Shown piece by piece: positions 1 to 11,966 of a DNA stretch of 64,000 bases (the first letter of the stretch is position 1; each line of letters opens with the position of its first letter). The notes under the pieces are model-generated. The model was not told the origin of the DNA. It did not search any database and worked only from the letters and a program-made list of their open reading frames with translations. Location: NCBI GenBank assembly GCA_014706295.1, contig JACSVZ010000010.1, forward strand, positions 19,124,501 through 19,188,500, given 5' to 3'. The position numbers and the translations under genes are program-made. Source of the DNA: Lycocorax pyrrhopterus obiensis (lineage: Eukaryota > Chordata > Aves > Passeriformes > Paradisaeidae).

Positions 1-157
1 AATAACAGTGGTAATAATCAGCTAGAAAAAGATGAGTGCTGTATTTATTTCTCCTGCTGTGTTCAGCAAAGATAGGGGCAGCCAGTGAAATTGGAAAGGC
101 AGCAAATTCCAAAAGCAGTCCAGGGAACACTCCTGGAGACAGCAGCTGTTCAGCCAT

Positions 158-1490
158 GGGAGCTCCTTCCCCAGGGAGCTTCTTCCAAGGGCTCCACTTT
201 GGGGGTTCCCAGGAGCTCCTTCCACAGGGAACCCCTTCCAAGGGCACTCTGGGGGTTCCTGGAGCTCCTTCCCCAGGGAAAACCATCCAAGGGCACTCTG
301 GGTGTTCCTGGAGCTCCTTCCACAGGGAACCCCTTCCGAGGGCACTTTGGGGGTTCCCAGGAGCTCCTTCCCCAGGGAAAACCATCCAAGGGCACTTTGG
401 GGGTTCCTGGGAGCTCCTTCCCCAGGGAAAACCATCCAAGGGCAGCACTTTGAGGGTTCCTGGGAGCTCCTTCCACAGGGAACCCCTTCCAAGGGCAGCA
501 CTTTGGGGGTTCCTGGGAGCTCCTTCCCCAGGGAAAACCATCCAAGGGCTCTTCTTTGGGGGTTCCTGGAGCTCCTTCCCCAGGGAAAACCATCCAAGGG
601 CTCCACTTTGGGGGTTCCTGGAGCTCCTTCCACAGGGAAAACCATCCAAGAGCTCCACTTTGGGGGTTCCTGGGAGCTCCTTCCCCAGGGAAAACCATCC
701 AAGGGCACTTTGGGGGTTCCCAGGAGCTCCTTCCACAGGAAAAGTCATCCAAGGGCAGCACTTTGGGGGTTCCTGGAAACTCTTTCCTCAGGGAAAACCT
801 TCCAAGGGCACTCTGGGGGTTCCTGGGAGCTCCTTCCACAGGGAAAACCATCCAAGGGCACTTTGGGGGTTCCTGGAGCTCCTTCCACAGGGAACCCCTT
901 CCAAGGGCACTCTGGGGGTTCCTGGAGCTCCTTCCACAGGGAACCCCTTCGAGGACACTCTGGGGGTTCCTGGAGCTCGTTCCCCAGGGAAAACCATCCA
1001 AGGGCTCCTCTTTGGGGGTTCCTGGGAGCTCCTTCTACAGGGAACCCATTCCAAGGGCAGCACTTTGGGGGTTCCTGGGAGCTCCTTCCACACGGAAAAC
1101 CATCCAAGGGTACTTTGGGGGTTCCCGGGAGCTCCTTCCCCAGGGAAAACCATCCAAGGGCACTTTGGGGGTTCCCAGGAGCTCCTTCCCCAGGGAAAAC
1201 CATCCAAGGGCACTTTGGGGGTTCCCAGGAGCTCCTTCCACAGGAAAAGTCATCCAAGGGCAGCACTTTGGGGGTTCCTGGAAACTCTTTCCTCAGGGAA
1301 AACCTTCCAAGGGCACTCTGGGGGTTCCTGGGAGCTCCTTCTACAGGGAATCCATTCCAAGGGCAGCACTTTGGGGGTTCCTGGAAGCTCCTTCCACAGG
1401 GAAAACCTTCCAAGGGCAGTTTGGGGGTTCCTGGGAGTTCCTTCCCCAGGGAACCCCATCCAAGGGCACTTTGGGGGTTCCTGGGACGTG
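158..1490. repeat. Minisatellite A, ~49-52 bp unit, about 27 copies
   Basis: Each copy contains 'ggagctccttcc', then 'acaggga' or 'ccaggga', then 'accatccaagggca' and 'ctttgggggttcc'. Copies differ by indels of 1 and 3 bases (ctggagctc/ctgggagctc; ggcact/ggcagcact/ggctccact). The unit has no stop codon in most frames on either strand, so several overlapping open frames of up to 491 codons cross it. Their peptides only repeat 'GSSFPRENHPRA'-like words and are not credible proteins. Confidence 0.95.
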
Positions 1491-1777
1491 TCAGGTAGAC
1501 AAAAGAAATGATTCCATGTGTGCGCTGGGCGAGGTGGGTCAGGCCAGCAGCGGAGTGAATCAGGGCCCCATTCCCAGCAGGATTCACAGGAAAACCCCAA
1601 GAGATGCAGCAGAAAGGAAAATAGCAGAAATGGGGTGGAAGCAAGTGGCTTTGTTTGGATAATTGCATCCCACAATGAGCTTTGTGGAGGGAAACACCAA
1701 TAAAAGGGTGTTTTATTGCTCTGGCTCACGGGCTGCAGCCAGGAGAGAAGGTTGGATTGGGATTCATCCCCATTTGT

Positions 1778-2344
1778 GGGAGCTGTAGGATCGGGTGGGA
1801 GCTGTAGGGTTATTGGGAGCTGTAGGGTTATTGGGAGCTGTAGGGTTGGGTGGGTGCTGTAGGGTTATGGGGAGCTGTAGGGTTGGGTGGGTGCTGTAGG
1901 GTTATTGGGAGCTGTAGGGTTATGGGGAGCTGTAGGGTTGGGTGGGAGCTGTAGGGTTATTGGGAGCTGTAGGGTTGGATGGGAGCTGTAGGGTTGGGTG
2001 GGTGCTGTAGGGTTATGGGGAGCTGTAGGGTTGGGTGGGTGCTGTAGGGTTATTGGGAGCTGTAGGGTTATGGGGAGCTGTAGGGTTGGGTGGGTGCTGT
2101 AGGGTTATTGGGAACTGTAGGGTTATGGGGAGCTGTAGGGTTGGGTGGGAGATGTAGGGTTGGGTTGGAGCTGTAGGGTTATTGGGAGCTGTAGGGTTAT
2201 GGGGAGCTGTAGGGTTATTGGGAGCTGTAGGGTTATTGCAAGCTGTAGGGTTATTGTGAGCTGTAGGGTTGGGTTGGAGCTGTAGGGTTATTGGGAGCTG
2301 TAGGGTTATGGGGAGCTGTAGGGTTATTGGGAGCTGTAGGGTTG
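1778..2344. repeat. Minisatellite B, 18-bp G-rich unit, about 31 copies
   Basis: The core unit is gggagctgtagggttatt, with variants gggtgctgtagggttggg and gggagctgtagggttatg. Many copies join into GGGTTGGGTGGG-type runs on the + strand, which fit the usual four-run G-quadruplex pattern. Each unit contains TAGGGTT, which resembles the telomere repeat, though the array is not telomeric DNA. Confidence 0.95.
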
Positions 2345-2685
2345 CTGCAATAACAGGGTGTCCCAGCTCTGCAGATGAATCTCCAGGACAGAAATCCCAG
2401 GAACACGGAGGGGACCCCATCCTCTTCCAGTCCCGGGCCTGAGGCCCTGCTGCAGATGCTGGGATGGGCCATCACAGCCCTGGATTGTGCCTGAACCCAC
2501 AGCCCTGCCCAGCTGTTACCGTTCCTGTCCCTGGGATTATTGGGGTGTTGGGGTGCTACAGCCCTCACAGAGCTGTGCAAATCTCCTCCTGGGATTCCTG
2601 CCCTGATCGCTGTCACCAGGCAGCATTTCCTGTAGGATTTCTAATTACAGGGGCAGCCTTTGGGGACTGCCCAGCCTATATTCAT

Positions 2686-2850
2686 TGAGGCTTGGAATAT
2701 TTTAGGTACAGTTTAAATACTGCTTTTCGACGTCTTTGTTCTGCCCGAGTACACTTTTTATATAATCTGTATAATCTATATACAACCACAGCAGGAATTA
2801 ATCCCTCATACTTTCATAAATATCATCTGGGCTGCTTGTTCGTTAAAAAC
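2686..2850. other. AT-rich island in intron 2
   Basis: About 165 bases of AT-rich, non-repetitive sequence (tttaaatactgcttttcgac ... tatataatctgtataatc) in a GC-rich setting. It has no LTR or CR1 hallmarks. It may be conserved non-coding DNA, but that cannot be judged from one genome. Confidence 0.25.
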
Positions 2851-4660
2851 CAGTTTTTCCCTGCCCTAGATTCTTCAAGGAAAGGAAGAATTCACCCAGC
2901 CCTTCCCCCTTTGCTCTCCTGCTGGGATGGGAGCAGCCTCGGGTGTGTGTCCCCAGGTTCTGGGAGATGCAGCTTCTCAGGACTCCCTTTCCCGGTGCTG
3001 CTCCCATGGGATTTGTCCCCTGTCAGGTGCAGCAGGAAAAGGTTCCATTGCTGTTGTTGCCCCAGCGGAGTGGGAGGACATCCGTGTCCCTGTCCCTCGT
3101 CCTGGGCCGCCTGTGACGTGTGACACGGCGTTACAACCCGTTTGTGGCAGCCTGGGCAGGGCAGCTGTCCCTGCTGAGGTCCCCAGAGGTGGTTCAGCCC
3201 TCGCTGGCTGTTCTCACACTGTCAGGGCAGCTCAGGAAAGGCCCAGCGCTCACAGAGCCGCTGGAGTTTGTGCTCCCCGTGCCCACGCCTGGCACAGCTC
3301 CTCCCAGTCCCTGCGCGGCTGCAGCCAGGGATTCTGTCCCTGGGCTGGGCAGTGCCCCCGTCCTTTCTCCTGCCCTCCCCGAAATGCAGGAAGAGCCAAG
3401 AGTGCCCAGAGCGGATCCCTGTGCAGGCGAGGGCTCAGCCGGGTGACAGCCAGGCTGCGGTGCTGAGCATCCTGTGCCCCCTGAGCTGTGCCCACACTCT
3501 GCCCCGTGGCACAGGAAACGTTCCCTGCTCCAGGCCTGCCAGGAGCTGCCTTCCCTGGCTGTTACAGCCCCTGGCAGCATCCCAGGAGTCCCGGCTGGAA
3601 GTTGTGCCTGGTTGCCGTGGCTGTAATGGAATTAGAGCGCAGGATTGAGTTAGGCGAGAGCGCCCAGCGTCCCTGCAGAGCACGGAGCGTCCTGGCAGGC
3701 TGTGCCAGGCTGGAGCAGCCACAGGCCCTGCTTTGGGACAGAAAATAATCAAATACAGACCCAGGGCTGTGCCAGGGCCTCACCTGCCTGCACTGCCCCC
3801 ACTGTGCCCACCAGGGAGAACCTTTCACAGACAAACAGGCGCGTGCTCCTTTTGGGGAGTGCAGTTTTGGGTCCTTCTTCCCCTGTCCTGCAGACACCCA
3901 GGCTGGGTTAGCAGAGGGATAACAAGCGTGGGCTTTGCTGTCCTGATTGAAGTGCAGGCAGCGTTATAGAAATGCAGGTAATTGATCAAGAGCAAACTGC
4001 AGGAGTTCTTCAGTTCTTCGGCAAGTTTGCAGCTCCAGGGCGGGACCTGGTGAGTTCATATTCAGTCTCGGCTGCTCATCGTATGGATCCCTGTTGGGAT
4101 TTAAAAAAATCTGCTCTGAATTTTAAACAAAACAATTCAGGTGGGACTGAAAGGAATAAGAAAGCAAAGGTGGCTGCTGATTTCTTTCTCAGATTGGGAA
4201 GGAGGGCTGTTCCACAGGCAGTCGGGATTTTGAGGAGACAGTTCTCTGTCTCATTGAAGAGCCTGTTCCCGTGCCGTGGCTGTGTTCCTGCCGTGTCCGG
4301 GTGTGTGTTTATGGATACAAACAGAGCTGGCAGTCCCTGGTTCCCCTGTCAGGCTCTGCCTGGGTACAGGGGGCACCTGTGGCACACCAGGCGTTCACTG
4401 AGGCTGCTCTCAAATGCTGCAGAGGGAGCATCGGGCGAGCTCCAAGACAACAGCTCAGAAACAATGAATGATTTAATTCACTGGGGTTTAACCTCTGCCT
4501 CCTGCTCAGGGACCTTCACCTCTGCTGGAGCTGGCACCTTGTGGCACTCAAACAGCCCCCAGAGAGCCGTGGCACAGCCCAGCTTTGGGAAAAGGGTTGG
4601 GATCCCCTTCCTTGGCACAGCTCTCTAATGTCCTCGCTGGAAACAGCTCCGGGGAAAGGG

Positions 4661-5622
4661 TGGCAGTGCCCTGGGTGCTGGTGCAGCCTGGTCAGGGGCA
4701 GGGCTGGCACTGCCCTGGGTGATGCCACAGCCTGATCAGGGGCAGGGCTGGCAGTGCCCTGGGTGATCAGGGGCAGGGCTGGCAGTGCCCTGGGTGATGG
4801 CACAGCCTGGTCAGGGGCAGGGCTGGCACTGCCTGGGGTGCTGGCACAGCCTGATATGGGGCAGGGCCGGCACCGCCTGGAGTGATGCCACAGCCTGGTC
4901 AGGGGCAGGGCTGGCAGTGCCCTGGGTGATCAGGGGCAGGGCTGGCAGTGCCCTGGGTGCTGGTACAGCCTGGTCAGGGGCAGGGCTGGCAGTGCCCTGG
5001 GTGATCAGGGGCAGGACTGGCAGTGCCCTGGGTGATGGCACAGCCTGGTCAGGGGCAGGGCTGGCACAGCCTGGTCAGGGGCAGGGCTGGCAGTGCCCTG
5101 GGTGATCAGGGGCAGGGCTGGCAGTGCCCTGGGTGATGGCACAGCCTGATCAGGGGCAGGGCTGGCACTGCCCGGGGTGCTGGTACAGCCTGATCGGGGG
5201 CAGGGCTGGCACTGCCCGGGGTGCTGGCACAGCCTGATATGGGGCAGGGCTGGCAGTGCCCTGGGTGCTGGTACAGCCTGGTCAGGGGCAGGGCTGGCAC
5301 TGCCCGGGGTGATGGCACAGCCTGGTCAGGGGCAGGGCTGGCACTGCCCTGGGTGCTGGTACAGCCTGGTCAGGGGCAGGGCTGGCAGTGCCCTGGGTGA
5401 TCAGGGGCAGGGCTGGCAGTGCCCTGGGTGCTGGCACAGCCTGGTCAGGGGCAGGGCTGGCACAGCCTGGTCAGGGGCAGGGCTGGCAGTGCCCTGGGTG
5501 ATCAGGGGCAGGGCTGGCAGTGCCCTGGGTGCTGGCACAGCCTGGTCAGGGGCAGGGCTGGCAGTGCCCTGGGTGATCAGGGGCAGGGCTGGCAGTGCCC
5601 TGGGTGCTGGCACAGCCGGGTC
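4661..5622. repeat. Minisatellite C, 31-bp and 44-bp alternating units
   Basis: Two related units alternate. The short one (~31 bp) is 'ggcagtgccctgggtgatca' followed by 'ggggcagggct'. The long one (~44 bp) has an extra 'tggcacagcctgg' before 'tcaggggcagggct'. The irregular alternation gives a higher-order structure. It is G-rich on the + strand and has no coding meaning. Confidence 0.95.
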
Positions 5623-7623
5623 AGCGCTGCCAGCAGGGGTTGCCCGGTGCTGCTCCAGGCCAGCTGCCTGCACTGACTGTGGCCTGGCGCTCAGGGCGTT
5701 GCAGGTGTTCTCCCTCAGCCCGGGGAGGTTTTGCCCAGCGCGCAGTGAGCCCTCCTGGCACAGGCTGCAGCCTCACCTGCAGCACCTGGGGCAGGCATCC
5801 ATCACCTCCCCGTGCTGCTGCGTTCCCTGTTCCGGGGGGAATCCTGCCGTGAGCCAGCACGGAGCCTGGCACCGCCCTGCATGGAGCCTGGCACCGCCCT
5901 GCACAGCTCTCAGTGCCCCTCCTGGAGCCATCTCCAGCCCTCCAGGCCCCAATTTCCAACCACCTGTGTGCGTTGTCCCTTCCTCAGGGACTTAGGCCTC
6001 CTTTCCCCTGAGCAGCCCAGATATTCCTTTCGCTGGGCACATCTATGTATAGCTCCTGAGCAGGGCACACCTTTTGTCTGGTGACTGTGGTCATTCTGAA
6101 CCGTCCAAAAAAGCCCGTGACCTATTTCCTGCAGTGATTCACTGCCAGCCTCTCAGAGAACTACAGCTCCCAGAGATGCAGATAAGAGCCACGAGAGATT
6201 AGAGGCAGCCTCAGCAGGTGAGATATCTAATCCCCCTTGAGAACGAGACACCCAACCCATTTACAGCTCTGGGGGCCTGTTTTCCTTCCCTTTTTCCAAA
6301 GGCAGTTCACTGTGTCAGCTGTGGAAAACCTGAGCTGGGGGAACATAAACCCCATGGAACAGCACAGGAGAGCTTCCTCCAAAGTCACAGAGCTTCTGGA
6401 AAGAGCCCTGGCCCCCGTCCTGGTGTCGCTGTTCCCGGGAGGTGACAGTGGCACCGTCCTTCTGCTGCTGCTGTCTCGCACCCAGGGCGGTCTCACACTC
6501 GCGGAGCCACAGCCCAACCCCAAATGTTTTCTCCTGGAGGTTTAAAGGGAACCGTGCAGGAAACACGGTCCTTTTGAGTTGTGCTGGAAAATATTTTTAA
6601 AAGTCTGTGTCACGTTGCCGTGGTGACAAAAGTTCTTAAAATGATGAAGATTAAAGTCTAGGCTGGGAATGGTGGCATGGGGAGAGGAAGGGGGGCTGCT
6701 GTCATGACAACCTCAACTCCGAGAGTGCAAGAGGCAAAACACACGGTGGTGGCAGGATCTTGGGGGTTTATATATATCCATAAACATCTGCCAGCTACGC
6801 CAGCCTTCTCAGTGCTAATTACTCCTGCTCGTTCACCTTTCTCTGCTGTAAATATTTTCCAGGAGACACAAGTCTTGGAGGGAGAAGGCAAGAAAATGCC
6901 ATTTCCCCCCCGTTCCCTTTTGCACACGCTTTGTGCTGTTCTCTGTCTCTGTCCCCTGAGCTCCTACCTGGGGAAGAGCTTCCAGCGGCCAGGAGCAAGA
7001 GTTAAAGCATCTCAGGAGGAGGCGGAGGCCCGCACGGTGCCCTTACAGAGCTTCCCAGCCCCGGGCAGTGGCAGGAGCGCTGCCCTGCCTGCACGCACAC
7101 ACTGAGGCTTTTCCTCCTCGGGCCTGGCTCGCCCACAGCCCACGAGCAGCAGATCAGAGCTGCCAGCCCGAGCTTTGGCTCAGCACTTTGCCCTCCTCAG
7201 CTTCCAGGGCAAGAGGCTTTTCCGTGCCGTGTGCCCCGCTGGCCGCTCCAGAGCAGCGGGGCTCGGGCGTTCCGCGGAGATGGGGAGCAGCGGGTCAGTG
7301 TCAGCACGGCCCCCGAGCCCCGCGGAGGGAAACTGCCACGGCAGCACCAAGGTTATTGTATTCCGAGTGTAAAATGTGCTTGGCTGCCTCCGCTACCCCC
7401 TGGGCCGGGAGCCCTGCCCTGCCCTGCCCTGCCCTGCCAGGGGCTGCTCCGGGCGGCGGGGCGGGCACACGGCCCCGGCCCTGCCCGAGCGGCCGGCGAA
7501 TCGCAGCCCCGGCTCACGGCAGCATCCGCGGCTCTGCTGACCGTGCTTACGGCGTTCGCTGCCAAGCAGGCAGAGAGAGAGAACCCACCCCGAACTCTTG
7601 CCTTCGCCTCAAACTCCCTCTTC

Positions 7624-8110
7624 TGTGTCAGGAAAATATATCCACCAACACCAGAGGTTTATGTCCAAGCAGGAGACAGAGGAGTGCTGGTACTTTATTC
7701 GAATAAAGGGAGAGGCCATGGGGCATTTCCCCTGGGGTCTCTCAAATCTTTGGAGGGCGCAGCCTCCCATTTATCCAAATTTCCTGGCTGCATTTCCCTC
7801 TCTCTTTCCCCATTGCCCGAGGCACTTGAGAGGTACAGACTTCCCGGAACACCTAATAGCTAAGACTCCCTTCTAATGTATAACCCCCCCTTTGTTTTAA
7901 TTCTTATGGAATTTATGGTTCTTCCCATTGTTTCTTTCATCTCTCAATATCCAATTTAATTTATCAGCAGACCTATCGTTTATTTGTAAAGACAAATCTC
8001 TTTCCACTCATCAGTCAGTGGAATCCTTCCCATTGTTTCTGTTACCTCTCGGTGCTAGTTTTATCTCCCAGCAGGCACCCAGCTTGTTTATAAAGACAAG
8101 TCGCTCCTTG
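7624..8110 (-). mobile_element. Solo LTR-like segment, antisense to HCN4
   Basis: An AT-rich block in GC-rich surroundings. Read on the minus strand it has an AATAAA signal (complement near 7697-7704, within 'ttattcgaataaag') and, about 70 bases further, a TGACA/ACACA end facing 7624; LTRs end in CA. Toward its 5' side it has two diverged tandem copies of a ~105 bp segment starting at 7921 and 8026 (both open with cttcccattgtttct on the + strand), as U3 enhancer duplications do. There are no internal retroviral genes. I infer an endogenous retrovirus LTR; the family is not named and the right edge is uncertain. Confidence 0.55.
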
Positions 8111-8830
8111 CTTTCACCTGGCCGTGCTCTGGGCGCTGGCACAGCAGGCAGCCCCCGCTGCAGCGAGCGTGCACTCAGCCTGCACACGGAGCTGTGCTCC
8201 ACAGCCCGGCTCCATCTGCTGCCTGCTGCTCCCAGCCGCTCTGGATCCCCAGCTCCCTCCTCCTGAGCGGCACAGCCCAGGGCTGTCTGACCCAGCGCTG
8301 GCCCTTCCCAAGGGATCCCGCACCCCAAGGTGTCAGTAAACCCAACCCGCTTCCTTTACGGGATCCCTCCTCCCCAGCTCAGCCTGTTTGCAGCAGCAGT
8401 TGCCTCGGACATTTGGAGTTTCTATCTTTGTATAATTCAGTGGCTAGAACAGCATTTTGTCCGTTCTTCCAAAGAAAAATGTGTAAAAATGTGTCCGTTC
8501 TTCCCAAAGAGGAAAGTGTCCATTCTTCACCAAAACCTGAGGAGGTGCTCAGGACAGGAAACCTCTCGGAGTCAAACTGGATTATATTTTGACGCAGCTT
8601 AAGCGTGACATCACTCGGGGAATAAATAGGAAGTTGGGGAGGGTGAGGAAGGAGCAAGGGGAGGGGGATGATGCATTTCCCACGGCAACATCAGGAGAGG
8701 GGAAAGAGCAGCTGAGGTGCTGCCTTGCCTTGCACCTCACCCACTGTCACTCGTCAGGTGGGATTCCTGCGGGAGCTGCCCTTGCCCTGCCAGCCCTGAT
8801 TGCTGTGCGTGCTCGGAGCGGCCAGAGTGG

Positions 8831-9440
8831 CTCAGGGCCGGCTCTGTGTGTGCCCAGGGCCGGCTCTGTGTGTGCCCAGGACTGGCTCTGTGTGTGCCCA
8901 GGGCCGGCTCTGTGTGCCCAGGGCCGGCTCTGTGTGTGCCCAGGGCCGGCTCTGTGTGCCCAGGGCCGGCTCTGTGTGTGCCCAGGACTGGCTCTGTGTG
9001 TGCCCAGGGCTGTCTCTGTGTGCTCAGGGCTGGCTCTGTGTGTGCCCAGGGCTGGCTCTGTGTGTGCCCAGGACTGGCTCTGTGTGCCTGGCTGTGCCCA
9101 GGGCTGGCTCTATGTGTGCCCAGGGCTGGCTCTGTGTGCCCAGGGCTGGCTCTCTGTGTGCTCAGGGCTGGCTCTGTGTGTGCCCAGGGCTGGCTCTCTG
9201 TGCCCGGCTGTGCCCAGGACTGGCTCTGTGTGTGCCCAGGGCTGGCTCTGTGTGCCTGGCTGTGCCCAGGGCCGGCTCTGTGTGTGCCCAGGGCTGGCTC
9301 CGTGTGTGTCCAGGACTGGCTCTGTGTGCCTGGCTGTGCTCAGGGCTGGCTCCGTGTGTGTCCAGGACTGGCTCTCTGTGCCCGGCTGTGCTCAGGGCTG
9401 GCTCTGTGTGTGCCCAGGGCTGGCTCTGCGTGTGCCCGGG
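8831..9440. repeat. Minisatellite D, 20-30 bp unit
   Basis: The main unit is 'cagggctggctctgtgtgtg' plus 'cc' (22 bp). Shorter copies (20 bp) lack one gt step and longer ones (~30 bp) add 'ctggctgtgc'. Early copies have 'ggccgg' and later copies 'ggctgg', so variants are spatially clustered, as expected from local unequal exchange. It is open in all three forward frames, hence the spurious long ORFs. Confidence 0.95.
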
Positions 9441-10545
9441 TGGGTTTGTGCTCCTGGGGAATCCCACCCTGCCAGCTCCATGTTCTTTGTCCCTCCCTCG
9501 CTGCAGCCTCCCAGGATGGGGCTGCACATCGGGGCTCCCAAACCCTTGCCCTTGCCTGGGCTGTGTCAGCCAGGACTCCCCCGGCTGTGGGGAAGGTGAC
9601 ATCTGCCCCGAGAAGTGGCACTGCTGCCCAGGTCCCCCACGCCTGCTTCCTCAGTGAGCTGCCTTCAGCTTGCACACGGGCTGGAAGGAGCCCGCCGTCC
9701 CGCCTGGTGTCGGGACTGAACAGGCTGAGTGGGTTTGGTGGCCCACAGCGCCACAGGGACTCAGCACAGCCACGCTCGGTGAGCTGGCTAAACGGGATTG
9801 CAGGCTCAGGAAAGCTCTTTGCGGCACCCACCCATCCCCGTCTATCGGGAGATTAACACCGAGGGCTGAAAAGGCAGCTAATGCCTCTGTGAGGAAATGG
9901 ATCTTTACCTCTGTTATCTTCAAAAGCCAAGGAGAGCAAGGCAGGCTGAAAGACGTGTCAGCTTCCTTCCCCACAGCCCACAGATACTCCTCTTAAATGT
10001 GGGTAAACACGTCTTTCCTCGCAGAGAACAGCCTTAGCGCTGACCCTGGAGCGCTCACAACAACATGTGAGCCTGTTTTGATTCTCTTCAGAGATCTGTA
10101 TTTCCTCCTCAGGTCTGTGGGGGTTTTAAGCCAGAAATGAAGAGTAAATTCTTTGCTTTCCATTAAGCTGGAGCAGTGTCACAGCTCCTTGATGATCCCC
10201 GGGGGATTTATCCCGGTCGTGTATTAGCCGTGGTGCGGGCAGAGACACAGCCCTGGCTGGGGCCCAGCGGGACGTGGAGCTGCAGCAGTCCCGCTCCGTT
10301 GGCAGTGCGGGGCTCAAGGGCAGCAGGCAGTGCCGGGGCCTCCCTGTGGAGCAGAGTCTGCTCAGGAGCCCCGGGATGGCAGCGATCCTGCCGGAGCCAG
10401 CGCTCCGATGGGGGGCTCGCCCTGGTTCCCGCTGGGATCATCGGGATGCCTCTGCACCAGGGCCCCCAGAGCCCCGGAAAGCCCTTGGCTCCCGGCACAG
10501 CACCTCCAGAGCGTGACAAGCCAGCAGCGGAGGGCAGTGGCATCC

Positions 10546-11098
10546 CAGCCCAGATGTGCAGTCACACCCTGCCCAGATGTGCACTCACACCCTGCCCAGA
10601 TGTGCAGTCAGATCCCAGCCCAGATGTGCAGTCAGGCCCCAGCCCAGATGTGTACTCACACCCTGCCCAGATGTGCAGTCACACCCTGGCCCAGATGTGC
10701 AGTCACATCCCGGCCCAGATGTGCAGTCACACCCCAGCCCAGATGTGCAGTCACACCCCAGCCCTGATGTGCACTCCGATCCCATCCCAGATGTGCAGTC
10801 ACATCCTGGCCAGATGTGCAGTCACACTCCAGCCCAGATGTGCAGTCAGGCCCCAGCCCAGATGTGCAGTCGCATCCCGGCCCAGATGTGCAGTCACGCC
10901 CAGCCCAGATGTGCAGTCACACGCTGCCCAGATGTGCACTCACACCCTGGCCCAGATGTGCAGTCACATCCTGGCCCAGATGTGCAGTCACACCCCGGCC
11001 CAGATGTGCAGTCACACCCCAGCCCTGATGTGCACTCAGATCCCGGCCCAGATGTGCAGTCACACCCAGCCCAGATGTGCACTCACGCCCAGCCCGGC
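10546..11098. repeat. Minisatellite E, 22-24 bp unit, about 23 copies
   Basis: The unit is 'cccagatgtgcagtcacacc' plus 'ccag', with 'gcactcac' in place of 'gcagtcac' in some copies. There are no unique spacers between copies. The array ends 138 bp before array F, which has a different unit. Confidence 0.95.
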
Positions 11099-11235
11099 TG
11101 TGCCAGCAGTGCCAGGGACAGGGCCGTGCCGTGGGCTGGGCCTGGCAGGGTGGGCCTGGAGCGGCTGCTGCCCTGCCCAGCGCTGCCCCGGGATGTCCCC
11201 ATGGACAGGGCAGCCCCACGGCCCCAGCCGGCTGC

Positions 11236-11966
11236 AGCAGAGGGATGGCGGTGGCCCCAGAGGGATGGTGGTGGCCCCAGCCAGCTGGAGCAGAGGGTTC
11301 TGGTGCCCCCAGAGGGATGGTGGTGGCCAGCTGGAGCAGAGGGGTTCTGGTGGCCCCAGAGGGATGGTGGTGGCCCCGGCCAGCTGGAGCAGAGGGGTTC
11401 TGGTGGCCCCAGAGGGATGATGGTGGCCCCAGCCAGCTGGAGCAGAGGGTTCTGGTGGCCCCAGAGGGATGGTGGTGGCCCTGGCCAGCTGGAGCAGAGG
11501 GGTTCTGGTGGCCCCACAGGGATGGTGGTGGCCCTGGCCAGCTGGAGCAGAGGGTTCTGGTGGCCCCAGAGGGATGGTGGTGGCCAGCTGGAGCAGAGGG
11601 TTGTGGTGGCCCCAGAGGGATGGTGGTGGCCAGCTGGAGCAGAGGGGTTCTGGTGGCCCCAGAGGGATGGTGGTGGCCAGCTGGAGCAGAGGGTTCTGGT
11701 GGCCCCAGAGGGATGGTGGTGGTGGCCAGCTGGAGCAGAGGGGTTCTGGTGGCCCCAGAGGGATGGTGGTGGCCCTGGCCAGCTGGAGCAGAGGGGTTCT
11801 GGTGGCCCCAGAGGGATGGTGGTGGCCCCGGCCAGCTGGAGCAGAGGGGTTCTGGTGGCCCCAGAGGGATGGTGGTGGCCCTGGCCAGCTGGAGCAGAGG
11901 GGTTCTGGTGGCCCCAGAGGGATGGTGGTGGCCCCTGCCAGCTGGAGCAGAGGGCTCTGGTGGCCG
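11236..11966. repeat. Minisatellite F, 46-53 bp unit, about 14 copies
   Basis: The unit begins 'ccccagagggatggtggtgg', followed by 'ccctggccagctggagcaga' and 'ggggttctggtgg'. Half the copies lack six bases (ccctgg), giving 46-47 bp against 52-53 bp. It is G-rich on the + strand and open in several frames on both strands. Confidence 0.95.

Noticed and set aside
10546..11098. CRISPR-like regular repeats of ~24 bp
   Set aside because: There are no unique spacers between copies, and the locus is a vertebrate intron; it is an ordinary minisatellite.
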